The notes: generated from the letters alone by a model not told the origin. 5,020 bases of DNA from Chloroflexota bacterium (GCA_021801545.1 JAJYXX010000018.1:1-5020); one strand, 5' to 3'. Shown: positions 1 to 5,020, numbered from the stretch's first letter. Made by a program: numbers and translations.

Positions 1-965
1 TACTCGGTCCGGCAGACCTCCCCGAGCCGCTCGTGGACGCCGAAGTCCACGGCGACCTTCGCCACGGTGCCGTCCGGCAGTACGACCCCACCGTGCGAGG
101 TGCCGGTCTGGACGCTGACCTTGCTGACCCCGATCGCGCCGGGTGCGAGGCGGTCGAGCTCACGCCGGAAACCATCGAGGAAGGCGCGCAGCTCACCCTC
201 GGTCGAGTTCTCCTTGCCCACCTCGCCGATCTCGCCGCCCACGCTCACGGTCACGCCGTCGGTCTCGAGCTCGCGGATCAGGGCGGTCAGCTCGGCCGCC
301 CGCCGGTAGTTCTGGCGCTGCTGCGCGTCGAGCGTCTCCTTCGAGAGGTCGACGAGGGTCGAACTGTCGATGTCGATGTTGCGGTAGCCGGCCGCGATCG
401 CATCCCGGCAGGCCCTGCGAATCTCCTCGGTCATCGCCTCCGGGTCGGCGGCGTATTTCTTCGCGTTGAACTGGTAGTGGTCGCCCTGGATGAAGACCGG
501 TCCGTGCCAGTCGGCGGCGATTGCGCCCGCGAGAACGCTCGTCGCATACTCCGCGACCCGCTGGTAGGTGTACGTCTGCTCGCTCCGGGCGAGTTCGAGG
601 ACAACCGCCGCGCCGTCGTTCCTGCGGGCGGTCTCGAACACGACCCGCGCCATGTCGAACGTCTGCGCACGCAGGTTGATCGCCGGGACAGTGAGATCCG
701 ACCACTCATTCCGGGCGCGGGCCATGTAGAGCTCGTGGATGCTCGCCGAGCGGGCGCCGAGCAGCTGGCTTGCCTCCCAGACGATCCAGCGGGCCGCTTC
801 CACGGTCGCGGGGTCCTCGCCGAACGTCGCCGTCCAGACGATGTCGCGGATGCCCCGGCCGCGGAGGGCGGGCTCGTCATCGATGACCAGCCGTTCTCCC
901 TCGACGTGGAGGACTCCGTCGAGCAGGCCCAGGAGTTCGGAGACGGACGATGCGACGGTCGGCAT
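1..965 (-). CDS. Class II fructose-bisphosphate aldolase-like protein (C-terminus beyond window)
   Basis: Probable metal-dependent class II aldolase acting on a ketose 1,6-bisphosphate (fructose or tagatose type), a cytoplasmic enzyme of glycolysis/gluconeogenesis or sugar breakdown. The reading frame starts at ATG 965 and stays open for 321 codons to the left edge, where the next codon begins TA and could be Tyr or a stop. Landmarks: a roughly 90-residue N-terminal extension, then VPAINLRAQTFDMAR (93-107), QGDHYQ (160-165, an Asp-His pair as in the catalytic/zinc site of the family), NIDIDSS (196-202), GGEIGEVG (243-250, candidate Glu ligand) and SVQTGTSHGG (284-293, candidate His ligand). 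The start is supported by AGGAG at 976-980, ten bases upstream. The next gene upstream on the same strand ends 118 bases away, so co-transcription is possible but not shown. The family call is good; the exact sugar is not determined by what I can see. A GatZ/KbaZ-type relative is an alternative. Confidence 0.85.
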   Translation of the reverse strand, partial: MPTVASSVSELLGLLDGVLHVEGERLVIDDEPALRGRGIRDIVWTATFGEDPATVEAARWIVWEASQLLGARSASIHELYMARARNEWSDLTVPAINLRAQTFDMARVVFETARRNDGAAVVLELARSEQTYTYQRVAEYATSVLAGAIAADWHGPVFIQGDHYQFNAKKYAADPEAMTEEIRRACRDAIAAGYRNIDIDSSTLVDLSKETLDAQQRQNYRRAAELTALIRELETDGVTVSVGGEIGEVGKENSTEGELRAFLDGFRRELDRLAPGAIGVSKVSVQTGTSHGGVVLPDGTVAKVAVDFGVHERLGEVCRTE

Positions 966-975
966 GTGGACTGCG

Positions 976-980
976 CTCCT
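976..980 (-). promoter_or_regulatory. Ribosome-binding site of the aldolase-like gene
   Basis: AGGAG read on the minus strand, separated by 10 bases from the ATG at 965. It is the clear Shine-Dalgarno match in the gap and fixes the start of the aldolase-like gene. No convincing promoter hexamers were seen in the 118-base gap upstream, so the gene may be read from the upstream promoter near 1930-1958. Confidence 0.65.
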
Positions 981-1083
981 GCAGGGTGGAACCGGGGGGT
1001 TGGATCGTCTTCGGCGCGTGGGCGGTCTTCCGGGCCGCCTTCGGCGCCCTCGCCGGGCGGCGGCTGATCGGCATCGTGCCGCC

Positions 1084-1863
1084 TTATGGTACGACGAGCC
1101 CGGGCGCGGCCGCGAACTCAGCCAGGTGGCGGGCACGATGGGCCTGCTCGCGCTCGAGATCAGCAGGTCGTTCTCCGATCCGCGCCGCGAGCTCGGCCAT
1201 GACACCCCACGCGTAGTGCTCGAACTGGCCACGAACCGGATCCCAGGTGCTGAGGACGGCCGGACCGAGCCGCTGGACGTGACCGCCTGCGTCCCGGGCG
1301 AGCGGCCTGAGATAGTGCGCGCTCGCGATGCGCCACGGGCCGCCACTGCGCCCTGAGCCCGATCCCTCTTGCGCCACCTCCGACCCGCGCCCGACCGCCG
1401 CGAGGACGAGCACGAGGCCGAGAAGCGAGATCTGGTCGTCCGTCAGGCCGACCGGCTCAGCCCGAAGTCGCGCGAAGACCTCCTCGAGCGACCCCGCCTG
1501 CATGCCGAGGGCGAGCCCCGCGCCGGCGGCGGCGGTGGTGCCGACGCCACGCAAGCGGCCGAGCAGGACCGAATCGGGTGGTCCGGCGTCAAGGTCGCCG
1601 AAGAGCGGGCGCGTCGGGCGTTGGTCGTTCGAGCCGCGACCAGCGGGCCCGACGTCGGTCGACCAGGTCAGCGCGCGGAGCACCGCCGTCCGCTCGCCGG
1701 CCGACACGACGCCAGCCAGGACGAGAGGCACGCCGCCCTCGACGAGGAGCCCGACGAGCGCTGCCAGCTCGGCGTCGAGGACCCGGGCACGGACGAGGTC
1801 GACGATCGAGCGCAGCCCCTGCGACAGGGTCGACACGGACGAAGAGTGAGGTCCGAGCTGCAC
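1084..1863 (-). CDS. Degenerate P-loop protein related to type II/IV secretion ATPases
   Basis: 259-residue protein of unknown function. Residues 30-65 look like the first strand and P-loop of GspE/VirB11-type ATPases: a hydrophobic helix, then VPLVLAG (45-51) and GVVSAGERT (51-59), where a Walker A would read GxxxxGKT. Here Arg replaces the key Lys and one extra residue (Glu57) is present. Residues 115-140 resemble the later ATPase region that usually reads like 'GyGxxaTiHAdSLEdVfxrL', here ending in QAGSLEEVFARLR (122-134). No Walker B is visible. A Gly/Ser-rich linker (159-175) precedes a C-terminal part with HYLRPLARDAGGH (183-195) and AVLSTWDP (202-209). I chose GTG 1863 because GGAG lies five bases upstream (1869-1872) and a promoter ends near 1930; a GTG at 2022 would add 53 residues of low-complexity sequence and pass through that promoter. 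Likely nucleotide binding is weakened or lost; relationship to secretion ATPases is inference from motif order. Confidence 0.7.
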   Translation of the reverse strand: MQLGPHSSSVSTLSQGLRSIVDLVRARVLDAELAALVGLLVEGGVPLVLAGVVSAGERTAVLRALTWSTDVGPAGRGSNDQRPTRPLFGDLDAGPPDSVLLGRLRGVGTTAAAGAGLALGMQAGSLEEVFARLRAEPVGLTDDQISLLGLVLVLAAVGRGSEVAQEGSGSGRSGGPWRIASAHYLRPLARDAGGHVQRLGPAVLSTWDPVRGQFEHYAWGVMAELAARIGERPADLEREQAHRARHLAEFAAAPGLVVP

Positions 1864-1868
1864 GTGTG

Positions 1869-1872
1869 CTCC
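1869..1872 (-). promoter_or_regulatory. Ribosome-binding site deciding the GTG start at 1863
   Basis: GGAG on the minus strand with a 5-base spacer (CACAC) to GTG 1863. With the promoter further upstream it argues for the shorter protein over the in-frame GTG at 2022. Confidence 0.5.
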
Positions 1873-1929
1873 GGCTGGTGATCTGCCGATGTGCGGGAAC
1901 CGGTCGAGGCCAACGACGACGGGACCCGC

Positions 1930-1958
1930 AGCGTACGCAGGCCGCCCGGACGCGTCAA
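1930..1958 (-). promoter_or_regulatory. Sigma70-type promoter for the degenerate P-loop gene
   Basis: On the minus strand, TTGACG (1958 down to 1953) is a five-of-six -35 match, followed by exactly 17 bases and TACGCT (1935 down to 1930), which keeps the TAnnnT core of a -10 box. Predicted transcription would begin near 1923, giving a leader of about 60 bases before GTG 1863. A 10-base direct repeat abuts both hexamers (see the repeat entry), hinting at control by a DNA-binding protein. Seen directly: hexamers and spacing. Inferred: activity. Confidence 0.5.
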
Positions 1959-1968
1959 ACGCAGGCCG
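1935..1968. repeat. Two 10-bp direct repeats placed on the promoter
   Basis: ACGCAGGCCG occurs at 1935-1944 and again at 1959-1968, a 24-base period. Read on the minus strand, one copy ends immediately before the -35 hexamer and the other ends on the first base of the -10 hexamer. The placement could be an operator for a regulator binding both copies, or chance in GC-rich DNA. Confidence 0.4.
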
Positions 1969-2034
1969 GCCGCCGACGCCCGCCGAACGGACTCGACCCG
2001 ACGGGCCGGACGCGCATGCCACGCCTGTGGGGTG

Positions 2035-2040
2035 GATACT
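2035..2040 (+). promoter_or_regulatory. -10-like hexamer just upstream of the lipoprotein ATG (leaderless candidate)
   Basis: GATACT ends six bases before ATG 2047, so a transcript starting at the usual distance would begin at or next to the A of the start codon. No strong Shine-Dalgarno lies there (only GGTGGA at 2031-2036, overlapping the hexamer). No good -35 match is visible at 16-18 bases upstream, which lowers confidence. Confidence 0.35.
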
Positions 2041-2046
2041 GAAGCC

Positions 2047-2736
2047 ATGGTGACGTTGCCGCGCCTGCGGCCCGGATGCCCAGGACGGGCGCGTCCGGCG
2101 CTCGTCCGGGGGTTCGTGCCGGCGCTCGTGCTCACCATGCTCACCGCGTGCGGCAGCCCGAACGCGACCGGCGGTGCCCCGCTCCCGACCACGCCGCCAG
2201 CCGGCCCCACTGCGGCCGCTTCCGCCCCGGCCAACCCGGCCGGCAACCCGACCACGACACCGACGGAGTCAGCCATGACGACAAGCTTCACGATCGCCAG
2301 CCCCGCCTTCGCCGATGGAACGCCGATCCCGAAGCGCCACACGTGCGACGGGGCCGACGTCTCCCCCACCCTCACCTGGGAGGGAGCACCCGACGGCACG
2401 GCCGCCTTCGCCCTGATCGTCGACGACCCCGACGCGCCTCGCGGGACGTTCGTCCACTGGGTCGCGTTCGACATCGACGGCGTCGCCGACGGCGGGCTCG
2501 CCGAGAGGATCTCGCGCACGGCGGACGCCCCGCCCGAGGGCCGCAACGACTTCGGCCGGATCGGCTACGGCGGACCGTGCCCCCCGCCCGGCCCCACCCA
2601 CCACTACCGCTTCACGCTCTACGCGCTCGACCGCCAGCTCGCCCTGCGCGGCAGCCCCGCAGCCGCCGACCTGCGGGCCGCAATGAGCGGCCACGTCCTC
2701 GCCGAGGCCCGCCTCGTCGGCACCTTCCGCCGCTGA
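2047..2736 (+). CDS. YbhB/YbcL-family (PEBP, Raf kinase inhibitor-like) lipoprotein
   Basis: 229-residue protein with a lipoprotein leader: Arg-rich start, hydrophobic stretch (about 19-34) and lipobox L-T-A-C with Cys35 as the lipidation site. A Pro/Thr/Ala-rich linker (36-76) leads to a phosphatidylethanolamine-binding-protein domain (77-229). Family marks are the HTCDG segment (98-102), DDPDAP (126-131), VHWVAFDI (136-143), and the ligand-site stretch GYGGPCPPPG (173-182) followed by THHYRFTLYAL (184-194). Predicted to be anchored outside the membrane. Bacterial members are poorly understood; phospholipid-like or small anion ligands are typical of the fold, and no partner is suggested by the neighbours. 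It is the only plus-strand gene, diverging from the P-loop gene and converging on the hydrolase gene. ATG 2047 is chosen because it gives the whole signal peptide; an in-frame ATG at 2275 with its own ribosome-binding site would give the bare domain. Confidence 0.92.
   Translation: MVTLPRLRPGCPGRARPALVRGFVPALVLTMLTACGSPNATGGAPLPTTPPAGPTAAASAPANPAGNPTTTPTESAMTTSFTIASPAFADGTPIPKRHTCDGADVSPTLTWEGAPDGTAAFALIVDDPDAPRGTFVHWVAFDIDGVADGGLAERISRTADAPPEGRNDFGRIGYGGPCPPPGPTHHYRFTLYALDRQLALRGSPAAADLRAAMSGHVLAEARLVGTFRR
2265..2277 (+). promoter_or_regulatory. Possible internal translation start (RBS plus ATG) at the PEBP domain boundary
   Basis: GGAG at 2265-2268 is followed by six bases and an in-frame ATG at 2275 (Met77). 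The protein from there begins MTTSFTIASPAFADG, just as ordinary cytoplasmic YbhB proteins begin, so a second, unlipidated 153-residue product is possible. The main start region has a poorer ribosome-binding site than this one. Confidence 0.4.
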
Positions 2737-2778
2737 GCTTCCGACGCGCCCGACCGCGCGCGAGCCGGCAACATGCCA

Positions 2779-2799
2779 CGGCCGGCCCGACGCCGGCCG
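2779..2799. terminator. Perfect 8-bp GC hairpin between convergent genes
   Basis: CGGCCGGC at 2779-2786 and its exact reverse complement GCCGGCCG at 2792-2799 enclose a 5-base loop. It sits 42 bases after the stop of the plus-strand lipoprotein gene and within the 158-base gap to the convergent hydrolase gene, the expected place for a bidirectional terminator. There is no T-run on either side, so it may only pause polymerase or act with Rho. Nothing else of note was seen between 2737 and 2894. Confidence 0.4.
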
Positions 2800-2894
2800 A
2801 GCTTCTCGAACGTCGGCCCGGGAGCGACGGCCAGGACTGGCGCGGGGTACGAGCGCCGACGAGGACGGTCGTTGGCCCCGGATCGAGGCCACGA

Positions 2895-3533
2895 TCAGGC
2901 GAACAGACGCCGCTCGCGGACGACGAGGTCGAGCCACGGGCGTTCGCGGCCGATCGTCGTCGATCGACCGTGGCCGGGCAGAACGGCCAGGTCGTCGTGA
3001 AAACGCGACAACCGGACGAGCGACTCGACCATCTGCTCGGCCGACCCGCCCGGCAAGTCGACCCGGCCCCAGCCGTTCGGGAAGAGAGTATCGCCGCTGA
3101 ACAGGAGGTTCTCCTCGGCCGAGAACAGGCAGACCGAGCCCTCGGTGTGGCCAGGGGTGTGGAGCACCTCGAGCCTGATCGAACCGAACCGGATCAGGCC
3201 GCCATCGGCCAGGTCGGCCGCGGGCACCGAGGGCGGGATGTCGAACGGCGCGAAGAGCGGCTGTGGGTCGAGCAGGCGGTGACGGTCGAGCGGGTGGACG
3301 GCGATCCGGGCCCCGGTGTGCTCGGCGAGGGCGGCATTGTCGCCGACGTGATCCCAGTGGCCGTGGGTCGAGATGATCAGCTTCAGGGTCCAGCCTCGGG
3401 CCGCCAGCTCGTCGGCGATCCAGGCCAGCGACGGGATCGCGGTGTCGATCGCGATCGCCTCGCGGGTTACGGGGTCGGCGAGGAGGTGGACATTCGTGGC
3501 GAGGGGTCCGATGACCTGGGTCAGACGCTCCAT
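2895..3533 (-). CDS. MBL-fold metallo-hydrolase, glyoxalase II-like
   Basis: 212-residue cytoplasmic hydrolase of the metallo-beta-lactamase fold, close in length and motif order to small glyoxalase II-like/YcbL-type thioester hydrolases. The metal-site set is complete: THGHWDH (56-62, His57, His59, Asp61, His62), HTPGHTEGS (125-133, His129), FSGDTLF (145-151, Asp148) and LPGHG (185-189, His188). The GWGRVDLPGG segment (154-163) is typical of this subgroup. The substrate cannot be read from sequence; a thioester such as S-lactoylglutathione or another low-molecular-weight thiol ester is a reasonable guess. ATG 3533 is the in-frame start among three clustered ATGs at 3541, 3537 and 3533; there is no clear Shine-Dalgarno. 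The CoxG-like gene ends 43 bases upstream on the same strand, so an operon is possible, but a -10-like hexamer directly before this ATG suggests its own promoter too. Confidence 0.93.
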   Translation of the reverse strand: MERLTQVIGPLATNVHLLADPVTREAIAIDTAIPSLAWIADELAARGWTLKLIISTHGHWDHVGDNAALAEHTGARIAVHPLDRHRLLDPQPLFAPFDIPPSVPAADLADGGLIRFGSIRLEVLHTPGHTEGSVCLFSAEENLLFSGDTLFPNGWGRVDLPGGSAEQMVESLVRLSRFHDDLAVLPGHGRSTTIGRERPWLDLVVRERRLFA

Positions 3534-3539
3534 TCATCC

Positions 3540-3545
3540 ATTGTC
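3540..3545 (-). promoter_or_regulatory. -10-like hexamer just upstream of the hydrolase ATG (leaderless candidate)
   Basis: GACAAT (3545 down to 3540 on the minus strand) ends six bases before ATG 3533, the same spacing as at the lipoprotein gene. No proper Shine-Dalgarno is present. Its -35 would lie in the 43-base gap or the end of the CoxG-like gene and no good match was found. Confidence 0.3.
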
Positions 3546-3576
3546 GCAGCCCGGGCCCGGACGGCGGACCCCACTC

Positions 3577-4017
3577 TCAGGCCTCGAGCTTCGCCTTGAT
3601 GCAGTCGAACGTCTGGCCGATCATCTTGTTCGCGGTGCCTTCGATCAGCCGCGCCCCGACACTGGCCAGGGTCCCGGCGATGCTCACGTCGGCCGTCCAG
3701 TCCATCGTCGTGCCGCCGCCGGCTCGATCGCTCAGGCGCATCGTCGCGGTCGCATCGACCGCGCTGCCCGGCGCCTGACCGTGGGCCTTGATCACAGCCT
3801 CGTCCGGCGGCGTCAGCTCGGCCATCTCGAGATCGACGACGAACCGGGCGGTGATGAACCCGACACCCACCTTCGCCCGAGCCTTGAAGTGCGTGCTGTC
3901 GACCACCTCGACCGACTCGACGCCCGGGCCGCAGCTGCCGACCTGGTTCGGGTCGAGGACGAACGCCCAGACCTTGTCGCGCGGGGCGTTGATGTCGACG
4001 GTGCCGCTGAACTTCAT
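3577..4017 (-). CDS. CoxG-like SRPBCC (START/Bet v1-fold) protein
   Basis: 146-residue protein of the carbon monoxide dehydrogenase subunit G (CoxG) family within the SRPBCC fold, a single-domain lipid/hydrophobe-binding cup. It opens with MKFSGTVDINAPRDKVWAFV (1-20), the usual family start, continues with a CGPGVESVEVV segment (29-39), and ends with a long amphipathic helix (about 122-146, including TANKMIGQTFDCIKAKL). Length matches the family. In CO dehydrogenase clusters CoxG is linked to enzyme maturation or membrane recruitment, but no coxLMS or other molybdenum hydroxylase genes lie here, so the role may be different. Start ATG 4017 is supported by GGAGG at 4023-4027, five bases upstream. 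The frame stays open further upstream, but that extension is low-complexity, runs through the inverted repeats and lacks family similarity. The hydrolase gene follows 43 bases downstream. Confidence 0.88.
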   Translation of the reverse strand: MKFSGTVDINAPRDKVWAFVLDPNQVGSCGPGVESVEVVDSTHFKARAKVGVGFITARFVVDLEMAELTPPDEAVIKAHGQAPGSAVDATATMRLSDRAGGGTTMDWTADVSIAGTLASVGARLIEGTANKMIGQTFDCIKAKLEA

Positions 4018-4022
4018 CGAGT

Positions 4023-4027
4023 CCTCC
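4023..4027 (-). promoter_or_regulatory. Ribosome-binding site of the CoxG-like gene
   Basis: GGAGG on the minus strand, five bases before ATG 4017. It is the strongest Shine-Dalgarno in the window and rejects the longer upstream extension of this frame. Confidence 0.7.
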
Positions 4028-4059
4028 AGTGGGACGGCGTGAGACGGGAATACTACTGT

Positions 4060-4080
4060 CAAGCGGCGCGGCCGAGCTTG
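4060..4080. repeat. Secondary hairpin competing with the large inverted repeat
   Basis: CAAGCGGC (4060-4067) pairs with GCC (4071-4073) plus GCTTG (4076-4080), leaving a 2-base bulge and a 3-base loop. The GCCGAGCTTG part is also the outer end of the left arm of the large inverted repeat, so the two structures cannot both form fully. Confidence 0.5.
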
Positions 4081-4148
4081 TGCGTCACGGTCGGTTGGTA
4101 AACCGAGCGTGATCGAGATGGACATACCAACCGGGCATGACGCACAAG
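4077..4148. repeat. Large imperfect inverted repeat in the CoxG leader
   Basis: Arms 4077-4100 and 4125-4148 are reverse complements at 21 of 24 positions: eleven consecutive pairs at the outside (4077-4087 with 4138-4148), a short mismatched patch (4088, 4090, 4091), then nine consecutive pairs inside (4092-4100 with 4125-4133). With a 2-base bulge, six more pairs extend it outward (4069-4074 with 4149-4154). The loop is 24 bases. No T-run follows on either strand, no obvious target-site duplication flanks it, and it contains no gene. Candidates are a regulator-binding site, a structured 5' leader of the CoxG-like transcript, a remnant miniature mobile element, or a terminator for the methyltransferase gene. 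Confidence 0.75.
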
Positions 4149-4162
4149 CGGCCGAGCCAGCG

Positions 4163-4200
4163 GGTGATGGAACCGCACGTGGAGACTCGGACGGTTCACC
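4163..4200. repeat. Bulged hairpin next to the methyltransferase stop
   Basis: GAACCG (4170-4175) pairs with CGGTTC (4192-4197), and GGT (4163-4165) with ACC (4198-4200) across a 4-base bulge. The 16-base loop contains the palindrome CACGTG (4176-4181). It lies 29 bases downstream of the methyltransferase stop in the direction of transcription and may be part of the same structured region as the large inverted repeat. Confidence 0.4.
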
Positions 4201-4228
4201 GGAGGCGCGGTCCGGGAAGCGCCGCACC

Positions 4229-5020
4229 TCACACGGGTCGCCAGGTGACGAGGCCGAGCAGCAGCGGACGCTGGTCGCGCAGCCCCACCCGCCCGTCGCG
4301 CTCGACCATCCGCTCGCGGAGGGCGGCCAGGAAGCGGTGGTCCTTCTCGCCGCCCTCGGCGGTCCAGAGCTGGCGGCGGAGGAAGCCCACGAGCGCCTCC
4401 TCGCTCTCAAACGCGCGTGGCTGGCGCTCGCTCAGGCGAACCTCGAACGGCCGGCCGCGCGCGATGAGCAGGGAGAGGAACTCGCTCAGGGCCGGCAGCG
4501 GGACCCGCTCCTCGCCGTGGACGATCGGCCAGAACGGATCGGCGATGGACGAGGGCTGGCGCTCCATGAGGACGGCCGCACACAAGCGGCCCGCGGCGGC
4601 CTCCATCGCATCGAGGAACGGACCGATCTGCTCGACGTCGTAGCCGAGATGAGCGATGAGCGCGACGTCGGCGCGCGGCGGCTCGGCGATCGGCGCGCCG
4701 GTCGTCGGCGCGTCGGGCGGCCAGCCGCCCTGGATGATCCGGACGTTCGGGATGCCGTATTCCGTCATCCCCGCCTGGAGCGCCTCCGCCATCCCGTTCG
4801 ACGGTTCCACCGCGATCACCTCGCGGGCGAGGAGCGCGAGCGGGAGGGCGTAGCGGCCCGCTCCGGCCCCGATGTCGAGCCACGTCTCGCCGGGCGCGAC
4901 GAGCGCCCGGAGCTGGTCGAGCGTCGGCTCGTCGGTGCGACGCGGATCGGCCTGGAACTGCGCCGAGACCGGGCCATAGAAGTCGCTCGGGTCGGGGACC
5001 TCGCGGAACCGCTCGACCTG
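4229..5020 (-). CDS. Class I SAM-dependent methyltransferase (N-terminus beyond window)
   Basis: 263 visible residues; the frame is open to the right edge with no convincing start, so the N-terminus lies outside. Glycine-rich motif I is LDIGAGAGR (visible 48-56), which binds S-adenosylmethionine; the acidic end of the second strand is VIAVEPS (68-74, Glu72 expected to contact the ribose); VRIIQGGW (93-100) and ADVALIAHLGYD (117-128) correspond to the next strands of the Rossmann-like fold. The upstream DFYGPVSAQFQADPRRTDE segment (visible 13-31) suggests a small-molecule methyltransferase of the Methyltransf_11/25 kind. The C-terminal half (about 160-263) is Arg-rich and has no motif I recognise, so the substrate is unknown. 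The CoxG-like gene lies 211 bases downstream on the same strand, separated by the inverted-repeat region. Confidence 0.88.
   Translation of the reverse strand, partial: QVERFREVPDPSDFYGPVSAQFQADPRRTDEPTLDQLRALVAPGETWLDIGAGAGRYALPLALLAREVIAVEPSNGMAEALQAGMTEYGIPNVRIIQGGWPPDAPTTGAPIAEPPRADVALIAHLGYDVEQIGPFLDAMEAAAGRLCAAVLMERQPSSIADPFWPIVHGEERVPLPALSEFLSLLIARGRPFEVRLSERQPRAFESEEALVGFLRRQLWTAEGGEKDHRFLAALRERMVERDGRVGLRDQRPLLLGLVTWRPV

Larger units (their letters stand above)
1864..2046. other. Divergent intergenic region
   Basis: 183 bases between the minus-strand P-loop gene and the plus-strand lipoprotein gene. It holds the minus-strand promoter with its direct repeats and, at its right end, a -10-like hexamer for the plus-strand gene. 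No convincing additional gene was seen. Confidence 0.6.

Noticed and set aside
33..1067. Long plus-strand open frame opposite the aldolase-like gene
   Set aside because: It is antisense to a gene with clear family motifs, and its product is Arg/Asp/Gly-rich with no recognisable domain; long antisense frames are expected at this GC content.
966..1083. Possible small gene or terminator between the P-loop and aldolase-like genes
   Set aside because: A short hydrophobic plus-strand frame and a 5-bp GGCGG/CCGCC hairpin are present, but no start signals, family similarity or T-run support either.
1369..1881. Charged plus-strand open frame opposite the P-loop gene
   Set aside because: Its composition mirrors the antisense codons of the minus-strand gene, which has a promoter, ribosome-binding site and family-like motifs.
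1864..2022. N-terminal extension of the P-loop protein from GTG 2022
   Set aside because: The added residues are low-complexity, no ribosome-binding site is evident, and the extension would run through the -35/-10 promoter.
3551..3560. Perfect 10-bp palindrome CCGGGCCCGG between the CoxG-like and hydrolase genes
   Set aside because: Pure G/C palindromes of this size are common at this base composition and there is no loop or T-run to suggest a terminator.
2076..3599. 507-codon plus-strand open frame spanning the lipoprotein, the gap and the hydrolase
   Set aside because: It crosses two well-supported genes on different strands and a hairpin; composition is Arg/Pro-rich, typical of a GC-rich shadow frame.
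4050..4062. TTGACA on the minus strand (4062-4057) and TAGTAT (4055-4050) as a CoxG promoter
   Set aside because: The two hexamers are only one base apart, and neither has a partner at the normal 16-18 base spacing.
4018..4410. Upstream extension of the CoxG-like frame
   Set aside because: It would overlap the methyltransferase gene and inverted repeats, encodes Ala/Arg/Ser-rich sequence, and a strong ribosome-binding site precedes ATG 4017.

Overview
The window is very GC-rich chromosomal DNA with dense, short-spaced bacterial genes and strong G/C preference at third codon positions. Protein style (a metallo-hydrolase, a stand-alone CoxG-like protein, a degenerate secretion-ATPase relative, an aldolase with an N-terminal extension) fits a high-GC Gram-positive-like or Chloroflexota lineage, perhaps a soil or freshwater Chloroflexota such as the Limnocylindria. 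That placement is inference from gene style only. No phage, IS, CRISPR, tRNA or rRNA signal was seen, and none of the genes looks foreign.

Layout from left to right. Positions 1-965 (minus) hold most of a class II fructose-bisphosphate aldolase-like enzyme, cut by the left edge. Positions 1084-1863 (minus) hold a degenerate P-loop protein related to type II/IV secretion ATPases, with a convincing -35/-10 promoter upstream. A 183-base divergent gap follows. Then comes the only plus-strand gene (2047-2736), a YbhB/PEBP-family domain carried on a predicted lipoprotein leader, with a second well-formed start exactly at the domain boundary. A 158-base convergent gap carries a perfect 8-bp hairpin. 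Positions 2895-3533 (minus) encode a glyoxalase II-like metallo-beta-lactamase-fold hydrolase, 3577-4017 (minus) a CoxG/SRPBCC protein, and 4229-5020 (minus) a class I SAM methyltransferase cut by the right edge.

The methyltransferase, CoxG and hydrolase genes are co-directional, but the methyltransferase and CoxG genes are separated by 211 bases that are unusually rich in inverted repeats, including a 24-base arm pair with 21 matches and at least two competing or flanking hairpins. This is the least explained part of the window. No shared pathway is evident among the genes; most look like housekeeping or accessory metabolism. Two genes without a good ribosome-binding site (the lipoprotein and the hydrolase) both have a -10-like hexamer exactly 6 bases before the ATG, which suggests leaderless transcription.
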